25,240 nt of DNA. Origin: JALYRV01 sp035512575. Its GTDB lineage: Bacteria > Acidobacteriota > Vicinamibacteria > Vicinamibacterales > SCN-69-37. A program made the position numbers and the translations under genes. The notes below the pieces were generated by a model that searched no databases, was not told the DNA's origin, and saw only the letters and a program-made list of their open reading frames with translations. Shown piece by piece: positions 7,171 through 14,924 of this stretch; within the stretch, counting starts at the first letter, position 1; every line of letters begins with the position of its first letter. The stretch covers positions 1-25,240 of the forward strand of contig DATKDT010000106.1 of NCBI GenBank assembly GCA_035512575.1. Direction: 5' to 3'.

Positions 7171-9644
7171 TTCACCACCACGCTGACCAGCTTACCCTTT
7201 GCGACGATGACTTTGACGACGGTCTTTCCGGCCGTGTGCGCCTGCACTTGCGGCTCCGCGAGCGCGGCCTTCTCGATCTCCGCCTCGGTAGCGGCGGCCG
7301 GCAGGGTGACGCGCCCGCGCAGCTTGCCATTGACCTGCACGGGAATCACAACCTCGTCGGCCTTCGCGGCTTCGGGATCGAATGCCGGCCAGCCGGCGGC
7401 CACCACGCCGCCGGAGTGATCGAGCATCTCCCAGAGCTCCTCCATCATGTGCGGCGCGAAGGGCGAGAGCATCAGCACGAGCGCCTCCACGGCCTCCTTG
7501 GCGACGGCAATGGTCTCGATGCGGTCCATCGCGCCGACATCGTCATTGTCCTCGCCCCGGAAGCAGCGGATGCCCTGGCAGAACGTGTAGAGCTCGTTGA
7601 CCAGCTCCATCAGGCCAGACACGGCGGTGTTCAGGTGCACGCGCGGATCGAGGTCGAGCGTCACACGGCGAATCGTCTCGTGCGTCTTGCGGCGCAGCGC
7701 GCGCTCGGCGTCGTTGAGCGTCAGCGTGCCTGGCGCGGGAATGCCTTCGCCGCCGATCGTTTCCGCCAGACGCCACACGAGGCGCCAGACGCGGAGCAGG
7801 AACCGGAAGCTGCCGTCGAGGCCGGCGTCGCTCCACTCCACTTCCTTCTCGGGAGGCGCGACGAACATCACGTAGAGACGCAGCGCGTCGGCGCCGTACT
7901 TCTCGATCATGTCGTCGGGGTCGACGACGTTGCCCCTCGACTTGGACATGACGGCGCCGCCCTTGAGCACCATGCCCTGCGTGAGCAGGCGAGCGAACGG
8001 CTCGTCGTGCCCCGACAGCCCGAGGTCGCGAAAGATCTTCGCGAAGAAGCGCGAGTAGATCAGGTGCAGGATCGCGTGCTCGACCCCGCCGCTGTAGAAG
8101 TCGACCGGCCCCCAGTAGTCGACCTTCGCGCGGTCGAACGGCAGGCGGTCGTTGTGCGGGTCGCAGAAGCGATAGAAGTACCAGGACGAGTCGACGAACG
8201 TGTCCATGGTGTCGGTCTCGCGCTTCGCGGGACCGCCGCACCTAGGACATTTGACGTTCACGAACTTGGCAACGCTTGCGAGCGGCGAATCGCCGCGGCC
8301 GCTGAACACGTCCATCTTCGGCAGCGTCACCGGCAGCTGGTCGTCGGGGACGGGCACCATGCCGTCCTTCTCGCAGTAGAGGATCGGGATGGGGGTGCCC
8401 CAGTAGCGTTGCCGACTAATCCCCCAATCCTTCAATCGATACTGGACGGCGCCCTGCCCGATGCCGCGGCTTTCCGCGGCGGCGGTGATGCGCGCCATGC
8501 CCTCCGCCGCGGGAAGGCCGCTGAACTCGCCCGACTCGACGAGCACGTCCGCGTCATTGACCACGACGCGGATTGGCAGGCCGTACTTCGTCGCGAACTC
8601 GCGATCGCGCTCGTCGTGCGCGGGCACGCCCATCACCGCGCCCGTGCCGTACTCACCGAGCACGAAGTTTGCGACCCAGATCGGGATTTCTTCGTTCGTG
8701 AAGGAGTTGATCACGCGGCGGCCGGTGTCGAAGCCTTCCTTCTCCACATCGCCGGTCATCCGGCCGGTTCGATCCTGCGACCGGAACTTCTGCGCCTTCG
8801 CGCGGAAGGCGGCGGGATCCGGCGACTCGGCCGCGAAACGCTCGACGAGCGGATGCTCCGGCGCCAGCGTCATGAATGTCGCGCCATAAATCGTGTCGAT
8901 GCGTGTGGTGAACACCTCGATCTGGTCATCCGCGCCCGCAATCGGGAACTTCACCCGCGCGCCTTCGCTGCGCCCGATCCAGTTTCGCTGCATCGTCAGC
9001 ACCTTTTCGGGCCACGTGCCGAGCGCGTCGGTGCCCTTGAGCAGCTCGTCGGCGTACTCGGTGATGCGCAGGAACCACTGCTCGAGGTCGCGCTGGGTGA
9101 CGGGCGTGCCGCAGCGCCAGCAGCCGCCGTCGACGACCTGTTCGTTGGCCAGCACCGTCTGGCAGCTCTCGCACCAGTTCACCGTGGAGCGCCGCTTGTA
9201 GGCGAGGCCCTTCTCGAACATGCGCGTGAAGAGCCACTGGTTCCAGCGGTAGTACTCGGGCTCGCACGTGGCGAACTCGCGCTCCCAGGCGTAGCTGATG
9301 CCGAGCCGCTGCAACTGCCCCTTCATGTGCGCGATGTTCTCGAGCGTCCACGTCTCGGGGTGCGTGCCGTGCTTGATGGCGGCGTTCTCGGCCGGCAGGC
9401 CGAACGCGTCCCAACCGAACGGATGCAGCACGTTGAAGCCGCGCATCCGCTTCAGCCGCGCCATCACGTCGCCGATCATGTAGTTGCGGACGTGGCCGAC
9501 GTGCGCGTGGCCCGAGGGGTACGCGAACATCTCGAGGCAGTAGAACTTCGGGCGCGACGGGTCCTCGGTCACCTCGAACGCGCGGGTGCGCGTCCAGGTG
9601 TCCTGCCACTTCTTTTCGATCGTTTGCGGGTTGTATTCGGCCAC
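7167..9644 (-). CDS. leuS: Leucyl-tRNA synthetase
   Basis: LeuRS charges tRNA-Leu with leucine. The 825-residue class I enzyme has the HIGH-type motif HVGH (residues 48-51) in YPSGHAHVGHVRNY, and MSKS at residues 566-569 followed by RGNVVDPDDMIEKYGADALRLY. A zinc-type CESC...CWRC module lies near residue 160, and a CPRCGG knuckle near 470. The CP1 editing domain has GTGAVMGVPAHDERD. The C-terminus has the VQVNGKLRG domain. GTG 9644 gives the usual N-terminus, AEYNPQTIEKKWQ. The frame stays open to 9713, but that would lie inside the upstream hydrolase and adds residues unlike the family. It is first gene of leuS-lptE-holA. Confidence 0.97.
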   Translation of the reverse strand: MAEYNPQTIEKKWQDTWTRTRAFEVTEDPSRPKFYCLEMFAYPSGHAHVGHVRNYMIGDVMARLKRMRGFNVLHPFGWDAFGLPAENAAIKHGTHPETWTLENIAHMKGQLQRLGISYAWEREFATCEPEYYRWNQWLFTRMFEKGLAYKRRSTVNWCESCQTVLANEQVVDGGCWRCGTPVTQRDLEQWFLRITEYADELLKGTDALGTWPEKVLTMQRNWIGRSEGARVKFPIAGADDQIEVFTTRIDTIYGATFMTLAPEHPLVERFAAESPDPAAFRAKAQKFRSQDRTGRMTGDVEKEGFDTGRRVINSFTNEEIPIWVANFVLGEYGTGAVMGVPAHDERDREFATKYGLPIRVVVNDADVLVESGEFSGLPAAEGMARITAAAESRGIGQGAVQYRLKDWGISRQRYWGTPIPILYCEKDGMVPVPDDQLPVTLPKMDVFSGRGDSPLASVAKFVNVKCPRCGGPAKRETDTMDTFVDSSWYFYRFCDPHNDRLPFDRAKVDYWGPVDFYSGGVEHAILHLIYSRFFAKIFRDLGLSGHDEPFARLLTQGMVLKGGAVMSKSRGNVVDPDDMIEKYGADALRLYVMFVAPPEKEVEWSDAGLDGSFRFLLRVWRLVWRLAETIGGEGIPAPGTLTLNDAERALRRKTHETIRRVTLDLDPRVHLNTAVSGLMELVNELYTFCQGIRCFRGEDNDDVGAMDRIETIAVAKEAVEALVLMLSPFAPHMMEELWEMLDHSGGVVAAGWPAFDPEAAKADEVVIPVQVNGKLRGRVTLPAAATEAEIEKAALAEPQVQAHTAGKTVVKVIVAKGKLVSVVVK

Positions 9645-9665
9645 GGTGGGTTCGCGGAAAACCTG

Positions 9666-9671
9666 ATTATA
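9666..9671 (-). promoter_or_regulatory. Putative -10 box (TATAAT) of the leuS operon
   Basis: A perfect TATAAT on the minus strand overlaps the stop codon of the upstream hydrolase and would start transcription near 9659, giving a leader of about 15 nt before GTG 9644. No good -35 sequence is seen at 16-18 bp. Confidence 0.5.
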
Positions 9672-10590
9672 TCGTGCTGAACGCGTCGAGCCCGGCCTGG
9701 AGGCCCGCCGCAAGCCCGGCCGGGTCGTAGCCGCCTTCCGTGACCAGCATCACCCGGCTGCCGCAGGTCGCCTTCGCGGCGGCGCGCAGCCGCCCGAAGA
9801 TGCGCGCGAAGCCGCCGGCCGTCACCCGCATCCCGGCCAGCGGATCATGGATCCACGTGTCGAAGCCGGCAGAGATCAGCAGCACCTCGGGATTGAACGT
9901 CTGCAGCGCTGGCTGCACGATGTCCAGGTAGGCCTTGTCGAATTCATCGTCTCCCGCGCCTGCCGCCAGCGGGATGTTGATCGTGAAGCCCTTCCCTGCT
10001 CCGCTGCCCGTGTCCTCCGCCGCGCCTGTGCCGGGATAGAACGGAAACTGATGGCTCGAAATGAAGAGCACGCGGGGCTCATCGTAAAACGCCCACTGCG
10101 TGCCGTTGCCGTGATGCACGTCGATGTCGACGATGGCGACTTTGTTCGTGCCGGAGGCGAGCAGATCGGCGGCGGCGACCGCGATGTGGTTGTACAGGCA
10201 GAAGCCCATCGCCTTGTCGGGCTCCGCGTGATGGCCGGGCGGGCGCACGAACGCGAATGCGGGGGTGCCCTCGCGGGCGAGGCGCGCGGCTTCGATGGCC
10301 GCGCCGGCGGCGAGCTCGGCGATCTCGACCGATTCAGGGCTGGTGTAGGTGTCGCCGTCGAGTTGAGCCGGCCGTCCGCGCGCGGATTCGACGAGGTCGA
10401 GATACTCCGAGGTATGCACGCGCGCAAGTTCGCCGCGTGTCGCGGGCCGCGGGTCGCGCACGTCGCCGCCCTTGACGCGCCAGCGGTCGGCGACCGCCTG
10501 CATGACTTTCGCGCGCTCGGGGCGCTCGGGATGGCCCGGCGGCGTGGTGTGCTCTTCGAAGCGCGGGGACGTGAAGATCGTGACGGCCAC
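9667..10590 (-). CDS. Histone deacetylase-family (acetylpolyamine/acetoin-type) zinc amidohydrolase
   Basis: This 307-residue protein belongs to the arginase/deacetylase fold. It shows HPERPERAKVM at the N-terminus, RPPGHHA with the catalytic pair H120-H121, DIDVHHGNGTQ with zinc ligands D157 and H159, AGFDTWIHDPL with the third ligand D244, and the transition-state Tyr in TEGGYD (Y288). All catalytic residues are intact. Bacterial members deacetylate polyamines or other acetylated amines or lysines; the substrate cannot be told from sequence. GTG 10590 gives a standard N-terminus. The start is preceded directly by a 15-bp palindrome containing a -10-like CATAAT, so it may be leaderless and repressor-controlled. 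The final codons overlap the leuS -10 box. Confidence 0.88.
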   Translation of the reverse strand: MAVTIFTSPRFEEHTTPPGHPERPERAKVMQAVADRWRVKGGDVRDPRPATRGELARVHTSEYLDLVESARGRPAQLDGDTYTSPESVEIAELAAGAAIEAARLAREGTPAFAFVRPPGHHAEPDKAMGFCLYNHIAVAAADLLASGTNKVAIVDIDVHHGNGTQWAFYDEPRVLFISSHQFPFYPGTGAAEDTGSGAGKGFTINIPLAAGAGDDEFDKAYLDIVQPALQTFNPEVLLISAGFDTWIHDPLAGMRVTAGGFARIFGRLRAAAKATCGSRVMLVTEGGYDPAGLAAGLQAGLDAFSTI

Positions 10591-10605
10591 GGGACATTAT
10601 GTCCC
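10591..10605. promoter_or_regulatory. 15-bp palindrome abutting the hydrolase start codon
   Basis: GGGACAT-T-ATGTCCC is a perfect inverted repeat with 7-bp arms, directly adjacent to GTG 10590. On the minus strand it contains CATAAT (10601 to 10596), a plausible -10, so a protein bound here would block RNA polymerase. It looks like an operator for a dimeric repressor; the family is unknown. Confidence 0.5.
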
Positions 10606-10622
10606 GCGGCCCCCGCCGGTTT

Positions 10623-10699
10623 TCACGTTTTGCTGAGGGTCGCGATGATCTCGCGTTCCTGCGCGTCCGACAGGGCGCCAGCACACGTCCCGGGCGACG
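10623..10699 (-). pseudogene. Possible tail of a lost gene
   Basis: Just downstream of the permease fragment, a different reading frame ends in GALSDAQEREIIATLSKT followed by TGA (stop at 10623-10625). It reads like a natural helical protein C-terminus but has no credible start or upstream body of its own. It may be the remnant of another eroded gene. The evidence is weak. Confidence 0.2.
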
Positions 10700-11506
10700 T
10701 CAGTTCGCGCGAAGTATTTCGTCCGGGCGCGCACGGCCCGCAGGGGCGGCCGCAGCGAGAGCGGTCAGGACGGCGAGAAGCGTGAACAGGCTGCCTGCAA
10801 GGATGGAACTCGAAAGCTGAATGGAGCCGAGCCCGACGATGCGCGCGGCAAGGGCGGCTCCGAAGGCGTGCGACGCGAGGACACCCGCCGCCGCACCAGC
10901 CGTCACCGGGAGGAGGACGCGCATCACTGCAAGCCTCGCAAGCGATCGTGGCGATGCGCCAAGCGCATGGCGAACGGCAAACTCGCGGCGCGACTGGCGC
11001 GACAGGAACACTAGGAGCCCGTACACGCCAGCGAGCGCCAGCAGAACCGCGGCGCCAGCGTAGTAACTGAAGATGCGCGCACCCATCCGCTCCTGCGCCA
11101 TCTCCACTTCAAGAAGCGCGGCAGGCGTCGAAACTTCCATAATCGGCGCATCCGGAAACAGCTGGCGCAAAACACTGGCGACCGCACCAACCTGTCGCCG
11201 TCCATCGGGCAGCGCTCTCATGATGAGTCTAAGCGGCTGAATGCCATCAACGGCCGAGATGTCCTGGGGTGTGACCATGGCGGGAACGGGTGCCGCGGCG
11301 CGCGGATGGCCTCCCATCGGGCCGGCGATGCCCACGACGGTATAGCTAATGTCGAGCGCCTTCCAGATGAAGGTCCTGCCGAGCGCCCGGCCGTCGGGCC
11401 ACAGGAGTGCCGCCAGGGTCTCGTCGATGATGACGGAAGCGCGTCCGCCCTTCGGGGCCGGCTCCTTGAATGTCGGCATCCGCCGCAGGGTCACGAACCG
11501 CATCAA
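10700..11506 (-). pseudogene. C-terminal fragment of an ADOP/MacB-type ABC permease
   Basis: About 268 codons remain of what is normally a ~400-residue FtsX/MacB permease or a ~800-residue Acidobacterial duplicated orphan permease. Visible are the end of the periplasmic domain (VIIDETLAALLWPDGRALGRTF, then YTVVGIAGPMGG) and a transmembrane segment (YYAGAAVLLALAGVYGLLVFL). The cytoplasmic SRREFAVRHALGASPRSLARL loop and two more membrane segments follow, and the C-terminus PDEILRAN is natural. The N-terminal transmembrane helix and most of the periplasmic domain are absent. The permease-like frame continues upstream of the TTG/ATG at 11506/11503 into the receiver gene, with no plausible start signal. 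No ATP-binding partner is nearby. It is best read as a pseudogene left by a deletion. Confidence 0.75.
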
Positions 11507-11517
11507 CTCGCTCGGGC

Positions 11518-11901
11518 TTACGGAGTCGCGGATGTCCGCGCCGTCACCGCCACCGACGCGTGCGCGGTCGCAAGTATGAACGGGACGGCGCTGCCGCGCG
11601 CGCGCAGGCGCCGCATCACGTCGAGACCGCTGTCGTCGCCAAGTCGGAAGTCGACCACGATCAGATCGAACGCGCGCTCACCCGCCACGCGCAGGCACGC
11701 CTCGGCATCCGGCGCCACTTCCACCTGCACGCCCGCATCCGCCAGCAGCAACGCCCACGTCTCCAGCGACGCCACGTCATCATCGACCAGCAGCACACGG
11801 CGATGAGAAAGGGACGAGACGGGATCGGACGGCTCGCACACGACCAGCGAGCCCGAACGCGCGCCTGACGGACCGTAGCCGAGCGAGGTGAAATAACGCA
11901 T
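11518..11901 (-). pseudogene. Truncated response-regulator receiver domain
   Basis: From ATG 11901 the frame encodes 127 residues; GTG 11925 is an alternative start. After ~33 poorly conserved residues a receiver domain begins: RRVLLVDDDVASL with acidic pocket D40-D42, phospho-acceptor D84 in LIVVDFRLGDDSG, and switch Thr T112 in FILATAH. It then ends in an unrelated ASVAVTARTSATP tail. The beta5-Lys-Pro and alpha5 segments that complete a receiver are missing, as is any output domain. The loss coincides with the junction to the permease fragment, so a deletion probably joined two genes. Phosphorylation would be impaired without the conserved Lys. The gene could be transcribed still. Confidence 0.65.
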
Positions 11902-11908
11902 GTCTCTG

Positions 11909-11925
11909 GTGAACCTAAAGTTCAC
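11909..11925. promoter_or_regulatory. Inverted repeat GTGAAC-N5-GTTCAC upstream of receiver remnant
   Basis: Perfect 6-bp arms (11909-11914, 11920-11925) around CTAAA lie 7 nt before ATG 11901 and overlap the alternative GTG. It looks like a dimer-binding operator. The arms contain GAAC/GTTC as in Gram-positive LexA sites, but the spacing is 5 rather than 4. Confidence 0.4.
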
Positions 11926-11954
11926 TCAGAGAATAAGACACCACCTTTGGATGG

Positions 11955-12620
11955 TCAACGGCGGTGTTGCAGAATCTGCAATGTGCGCGCTTCGAGGCGC
12001 TCAAGCGAGGTCTGGAGCTCCAGCCGGTGCTGCTCCAGCGCCGCGTCCTCGAGATCCGGCGGCACGTGCATGGGCGCGCCAATCGCAATGGCCACCGCCG
12101 CGCGCGGCTTCGGCACCTGCGACCCGTCCCAGCTGCGCGCGGTCCAGTGCGCCGACGACTCGATGTGAAACGGCAGGATGGGATGACCGCTCGCGCCGGC
12201 CAGCCACACGGCGCCCGGCTGCGCGATCGTCGCCGGACCGCGCGGGCCATCCACCGTGAACGCCACCGTGCGGCCGTCTGCAAGCGCGCGCTTCATCTCG
12301 ATCAGCGCCCGCGATCCGCCGCGCGACGTCGACCCGCGCGCCTGCGCGTAGCCGAAGCGCCGCATCAGCCGCGCGATCCATTCGCCGTCGAAATTCTCTG
12401 ACGTCATCGCGACGACGCCGCGGTCGCGGAAGTAGAGGGTGGCGGGAAGAATGCGCCCGTGCCAGAGCGCCAGAATCGGCGCGCGCCCGGCCGCGTCGAC
12501 GGCCGCAAGATGCTCCGTGCCGTCCTCGATCCAGTGATACGTGCGCCCCAGCGCGCCGACAACGGGCGCCGCCAGCGCAGCAATGACGGCTGCTTTGAGG
12601 CGTTGCGTAGAAGTGAGCAC
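11955..12620 (-). CDS. DUF374-type lysophospholipid acyltransferase
   Basis: This is a 221-residue protein of the DUF374 branch of the PlsC-like acyltransferases. The N-terminus has a short hydrophobic stretch (residues ~10-24). LALWHGRILPATLYF contains the catalytic-type His (H54); these enzymes use H-x4-D or a variant, and here the pattern is HGRIL. Further blocks are RRFGYAQARGSTSRGGSRAL and VAFTVDGPRGPATIAQPGAVWLAGASGHPILPFHIES. Members may acylate lipid A precursors or glycerolipids; the substrate is uncertain. GTG 12620 is chosen because the frame upstream runs through the palindromic repeat and the ETF-QO stop. It is 26 nt downstream of ETF-QO and probably co-transcribed with it. Confidence 0.85.
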   Translation of the reverse strand: MLTSTQRLKAAVIAALAAPVVGALGRTYHWIEDGTEHLAAVDAAGRAPILALWHGRILPATLYFRDRGVVAMTSENFDGEWIARLMRRFGYAQARGSTSRGGSRALIEMKRALADGRTVAFTVDGPRGPATIAQPGAVWLAGASGHPILPFHIESSAHWTARSWDGSQVPKPRAAVAIAIGAPMHVPPDLEDAALEQHRLELQTSLERLEARTLQILQHRR

Positions 12621-12626
12621 CTGGAT

Positions 12627-12649
12627 GCCGGAGCTGAAGCTCCGGCCTA
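12627..12649 (-). repeat. Palindromic element A (GTAGG + 20-bp hairpin) after ETF-QO
   Basis: On the minus strand GTAG (with the ETF-QO stop TAG) leads into a 20-bp hairpin, 12646 to 12627: GCCGGAGC, loop TTCA, GCTCCGGC. It has the same length and layout as the element inside etfB (16223-16245), with paired stem differences. It may also form a 3' hairpin between the two genes. Confidence 0.7.
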
Positions 12650-14320
12650 CATCCCTTCGTAGGACGGGCCTTCGCCGCCTTCGGGCGGAACCCAGTCGAT
12701 CACCTGATAGGGATCCATGATGTCGCACGTCTTGCAGTGCACGCAGTTCGACGCGTTGATCTGCAGCTTCTTCCCCTTCTGCCCATCGTCCACCATGTCG
12801 TAGACGTTGGCGGGACAGAACTTCGTGCAGGGATTGCCGTATTCCTCGCGGCAGCGCGTGCGGCAGATGTCGGTGTCGTGCACGATCAAGTGCGACGGCT
12901 GATCCTCGGCGTGGCGCGTGCCGGAATAGTGCACGTTGGTGAGCTTGTCGAACGTCAGGGCGCGATCGATCTTCACCGGACGCACCGGCACGTCGGGGTC
13001 GGGACGATCGCGGCCGTAGTAGGCCGCGAGCGTCTGCATCCGCTCCCAGGACGGATGCGACGGCATCGGGTCCTTGACCCACCAGCCGCCGGTGACGAGC
13101 GACAGGCCGGAGAACATGAGGCCGGGCAACAGGCCGGGGCCGAACGACTGATGGACGTTGCGCACCGGATACAGCTCGCGGCGCACGTCGCTCGCGTCGA
13201 TGGCCTGTTGATAGGCGGCGAGCCGCGCGACCGAGGTGTCGCCGGCCCGGACGGCGTCGAACGCCGTCTCGGCCGCCAGCATGCCGGTGCGCATGGCCAG
13301 ATGGATGCCCTTGAGGCGCATCGAATTGAGGAACGCGCCGGCGTCGCCCGCGATGAGCGCGCCGTCCATGTGCACGCGCGGAATCGTGTGCCAGCCGCCC
13401 TCGGGCAGCGCCTTCGCGCCGTAGCGCACGAGCGTGCCGCCCTGCAGGATCCCGGCGAACAGCGGATGCTGCTTGGCCCGCTGGAACGCCAGGTGCGGAT
13501 CGAACATCGGGTCCTTGTAGTCGAGACCCGTGACCAGGCCCGTCGACACCAGGCCGTCGGGCATCGCATACAGGAACATGCCGCCGAACTCTTCCTGCCG
13601 CAGCGGATAGCCCATCGAGTGGATGACAGTGCCGGCCGCGATGCGGTCCTTCGGCAGCTCCCACAGCTCCTTGATGCCGATGGCGTACATCTGCGGCTGG
13701 CGGCCCTCGTCGAGCGCCAGCGCGCGGATCAGCGACTTGGTGAGATTGCCGCGCACGCCGTCGCAGAAGATGGTGACCTTCGCGCGGATGTCGACGCCCG
13801 GCTCGAACGTCCCTTTCTTCTCGCCGTGGCGGTCGACGCCGCGGTCGCCCGTGCGCACGCCCACGACCGTCGACCCGTCGTAGAGCACTTCCGACGCCGC
13901 GAAGCCGCTGAACACATCGATGCCGGCCGCCTCCACCTCGCCGCCCAGCCATTTGACGAACCGGCTGAGCGAGATGATGTAGTTGCCGTGATTGTTCATC
14001 GGCGGCGGCGTGAGCGGGAACTTCAGCTTCGTGGACTCGGTGAGGAAGTACACCTCGTCGCGCAGCACGGGCGTGGCCAGCGGCGCGCCCTTGGCCTCGC
14101 AATCGGGCACAAGCTCCTTGAGCGCCGAGGGATCGAGCACCGCGCCCGACAGCATGTGCGCGCCCGCCTCGCGCGCCTTCTCGATCACCGCAATCGCCAG
14201 CGGCTCGCCGCCCTTCTGCTGCTGCAGCTGCGCGAGCCTGAGCGCCGCCGACATGCCGGCGGGCCCGCCGCCGACTACGAGGATGTCTACATCGAGCGTT
14301 TCGCGCGTCGCCACTGCCAT
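12647..14320 (-). CDS. Electron transfer flavoprotein:ubiquinone oxidoreductase (ETF-QO)
   Basis: This enzyme passes electrons from reduced EtfAB to the membrane quinone pool. The 557-residue protein has an N-terminal FAD dinucleotide motif, VVGGGPAG (G17-x-G19-x-x-G22), followed by the family block EKAREAGAHMLSGAVLDP. A second FAD motif is in ALIAGDAGAFLNSMRLKGIHLAMRTG. The C-terminal ferredoxin-like region has a 4Fe-4S cluster site: CRTRCREEYGNPCTKFCPANVYD and NCVHCKTCDIMDPYQVIDWVPPEGGEGPSYEGM, which is the classical ending. Length matches the family (~550). ATG 14320 is well placed 61 nt from the divergent lipoprotein. etfB/etfA are only ~600 bp away on the same strand. The stop codon falls in a palindromic repeat. 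Confidence 0.96.
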   Translation of the reverse strand: MAVATRETLDVDILVVGGGPAGMSAALRLAQLQQQKGGEPLAIAVIEKAREAGAHMLSGAVLDPSALKELVPDCEAKGAPLATPVLRDEVYFLTESTKLKFPLTPPPMNNHGNYIISLSRFVKWLGGEVEAAGIDVFSGFAASEVLYDGSTVVGVRTGDRGVDRHGEKKGTFEPGVDIRAKVTIFCDGVRGNLTKSLIRALALDEGRQPQMYAIGIKELWELPKDRIAAGTVIHSMGYPLRQEEFGGMFLYAMPDGLVSTGLVTGLDYKDPMFDPHLAFQRAKQHPLFAGILQGGTLVRYGAKALPEGGWHTIPRVHMDGALIAGDAGAFLNSMRLKGIHLAMRTGMLAAETAFDAVRAGDTSVARLAAYQQAIDASDVRRELYPVRNVHQSFGPGLLPGLMFSGLSLVTGGWWVKDPMPSHPSWERMQTLAAYYGRDRPDPDVPVRPVKIDRALTFDKLTNVHYSGTRHAEDQPSHLIVHDTDICRTRCREEYGNPCTKFCPANVYDMVDDGQKGKKLQINASNCVHCKTCDIMDPYQVIDWVPPEGGEGPSYEGM

Positions 14321-14341
14321 TCATCATATCGCGGCATCTGG

Positions 14342-14370
14342 TTGACGCCCATCCCGCGCGGGCGCACAAT
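14342..14370 (+). promoter_or_regulatory. Sigma70-like promoter of the small lipoprotein
   Basis: TTGACG (14342-14347), a 17-bp spacer, and CACAAT (14365-14370) form the best-spaced promoter in the window. Transcription would begin near 14377, only about 5 nt before ATG 14382, giving a nearly leaderless mRNA; no SD is present. Confidence 0.5.
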
Positions 14371-14381
14371 CGACCTACATC

Positions 14382-14918
14382 ATGCGACCCCTTCTGCCGA
14401 TCGCCGTCGTCGCGCTCGCGATCGGATGCGGAAGTCCGACCGCGCCCGACGGCGCGCTCCCGCTGTCGGCGGGAACCTATTCACTGACAACGGGCGCCGT
14501 CAGCAGGCTGTGCCGCGACGACGTGCAGCCGAGGGTCGTGCGCTATATCGTGGGATGGGTCACGCTGTCGCTCGAGGGCACAACCTGGGTGGCGCGCCCG
14601 CGCGACGCGGCAAGCGGCAGCTTCGAGCTCCGGCTCGATCGCGGCGACGGAGCAGATCGGTTCTCAGCGTCGCCGGTTCGGGGCACCTTCACGGGCCGTC
14701 TGCAGGACGTCGGCGTGGCGCCGTTCGAGCCGCCGAGCGGGGTGCGGCTCGAGACCGCGCAGGCCGGCGCCACGGTGGGCGTGAACGGATCTGCATCCGG
14801 CGCGGTCGCGTCGGGCGCCTTCGAGTCGCCGCTCGTGTTCAGCAATGCCGTGCGATCGATGACGTGCCCGGCCGAGAGTCTCAACTGGGCGTTGATTCGA
14901 GATACGCCGCCCTCGTAG
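14382..14918 (+). CDS. Predicted small lipoprotein of unknown function
   Basis: The 178-residue product starts with a lipoprotein signal (MRPLLPIAVVALAIGC, lipobox AIGC, C16) followed by a short Ser/Pro/Thr linker. The mature part is beta-rich with alternating hydrophobic residues (GTYSLTTG, YIVGWVTLSLEGTTWVARP, GTFTGRL), plausibly a single beta-sandwich. Two Cys remain in the mature part (LCRDD and MTCPAE) and could form a disulfide. I do not recognise the family. It stands alone between divergent ETF-QO and convergent etfA, with only 6 bp to the etfA stop. Confidence 0.65.
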   Translation: MRPLLPIAVVALAIGCGSPTAPDGALPLSAGTYSLTTGAVSRLCRDDVQPRVVRYIVGWVTLSLEGTTWVARPRDAASGSFELRLDRGDGADRFSASPVRGTFTGRLQDVGVAPFEPPSGVRLETAQAGATVGVNGSASGAVASGAFESPLVFSNAVRSMTCPAESLNWALIRDTPPS

Positions 14919-14924
14919 TGGGCC

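Noticed and set aside
7236..9680. Very long open frame (814 codons) on the plus strand
   Set aside because: It is antisense to leuS, which has all LeuRS motifs. Its translation is Arg/His/Asp-rich low-complexity sequence typical of GC-rich antisense frames.
9645..9713. Upstream extension of leuS to 9713
   Set aside because: It would overlap the hydrolase gene and pass through the TATAAT box, and the added residues do not match LeuRS N-termini.
11909..11925. LexA box of the Gram-positive type (GAAC-N4-GTTC)
   Set aside because: The spacer is 5 nt, no SOS gene adjoins it, and the motif alone is too short to assign.
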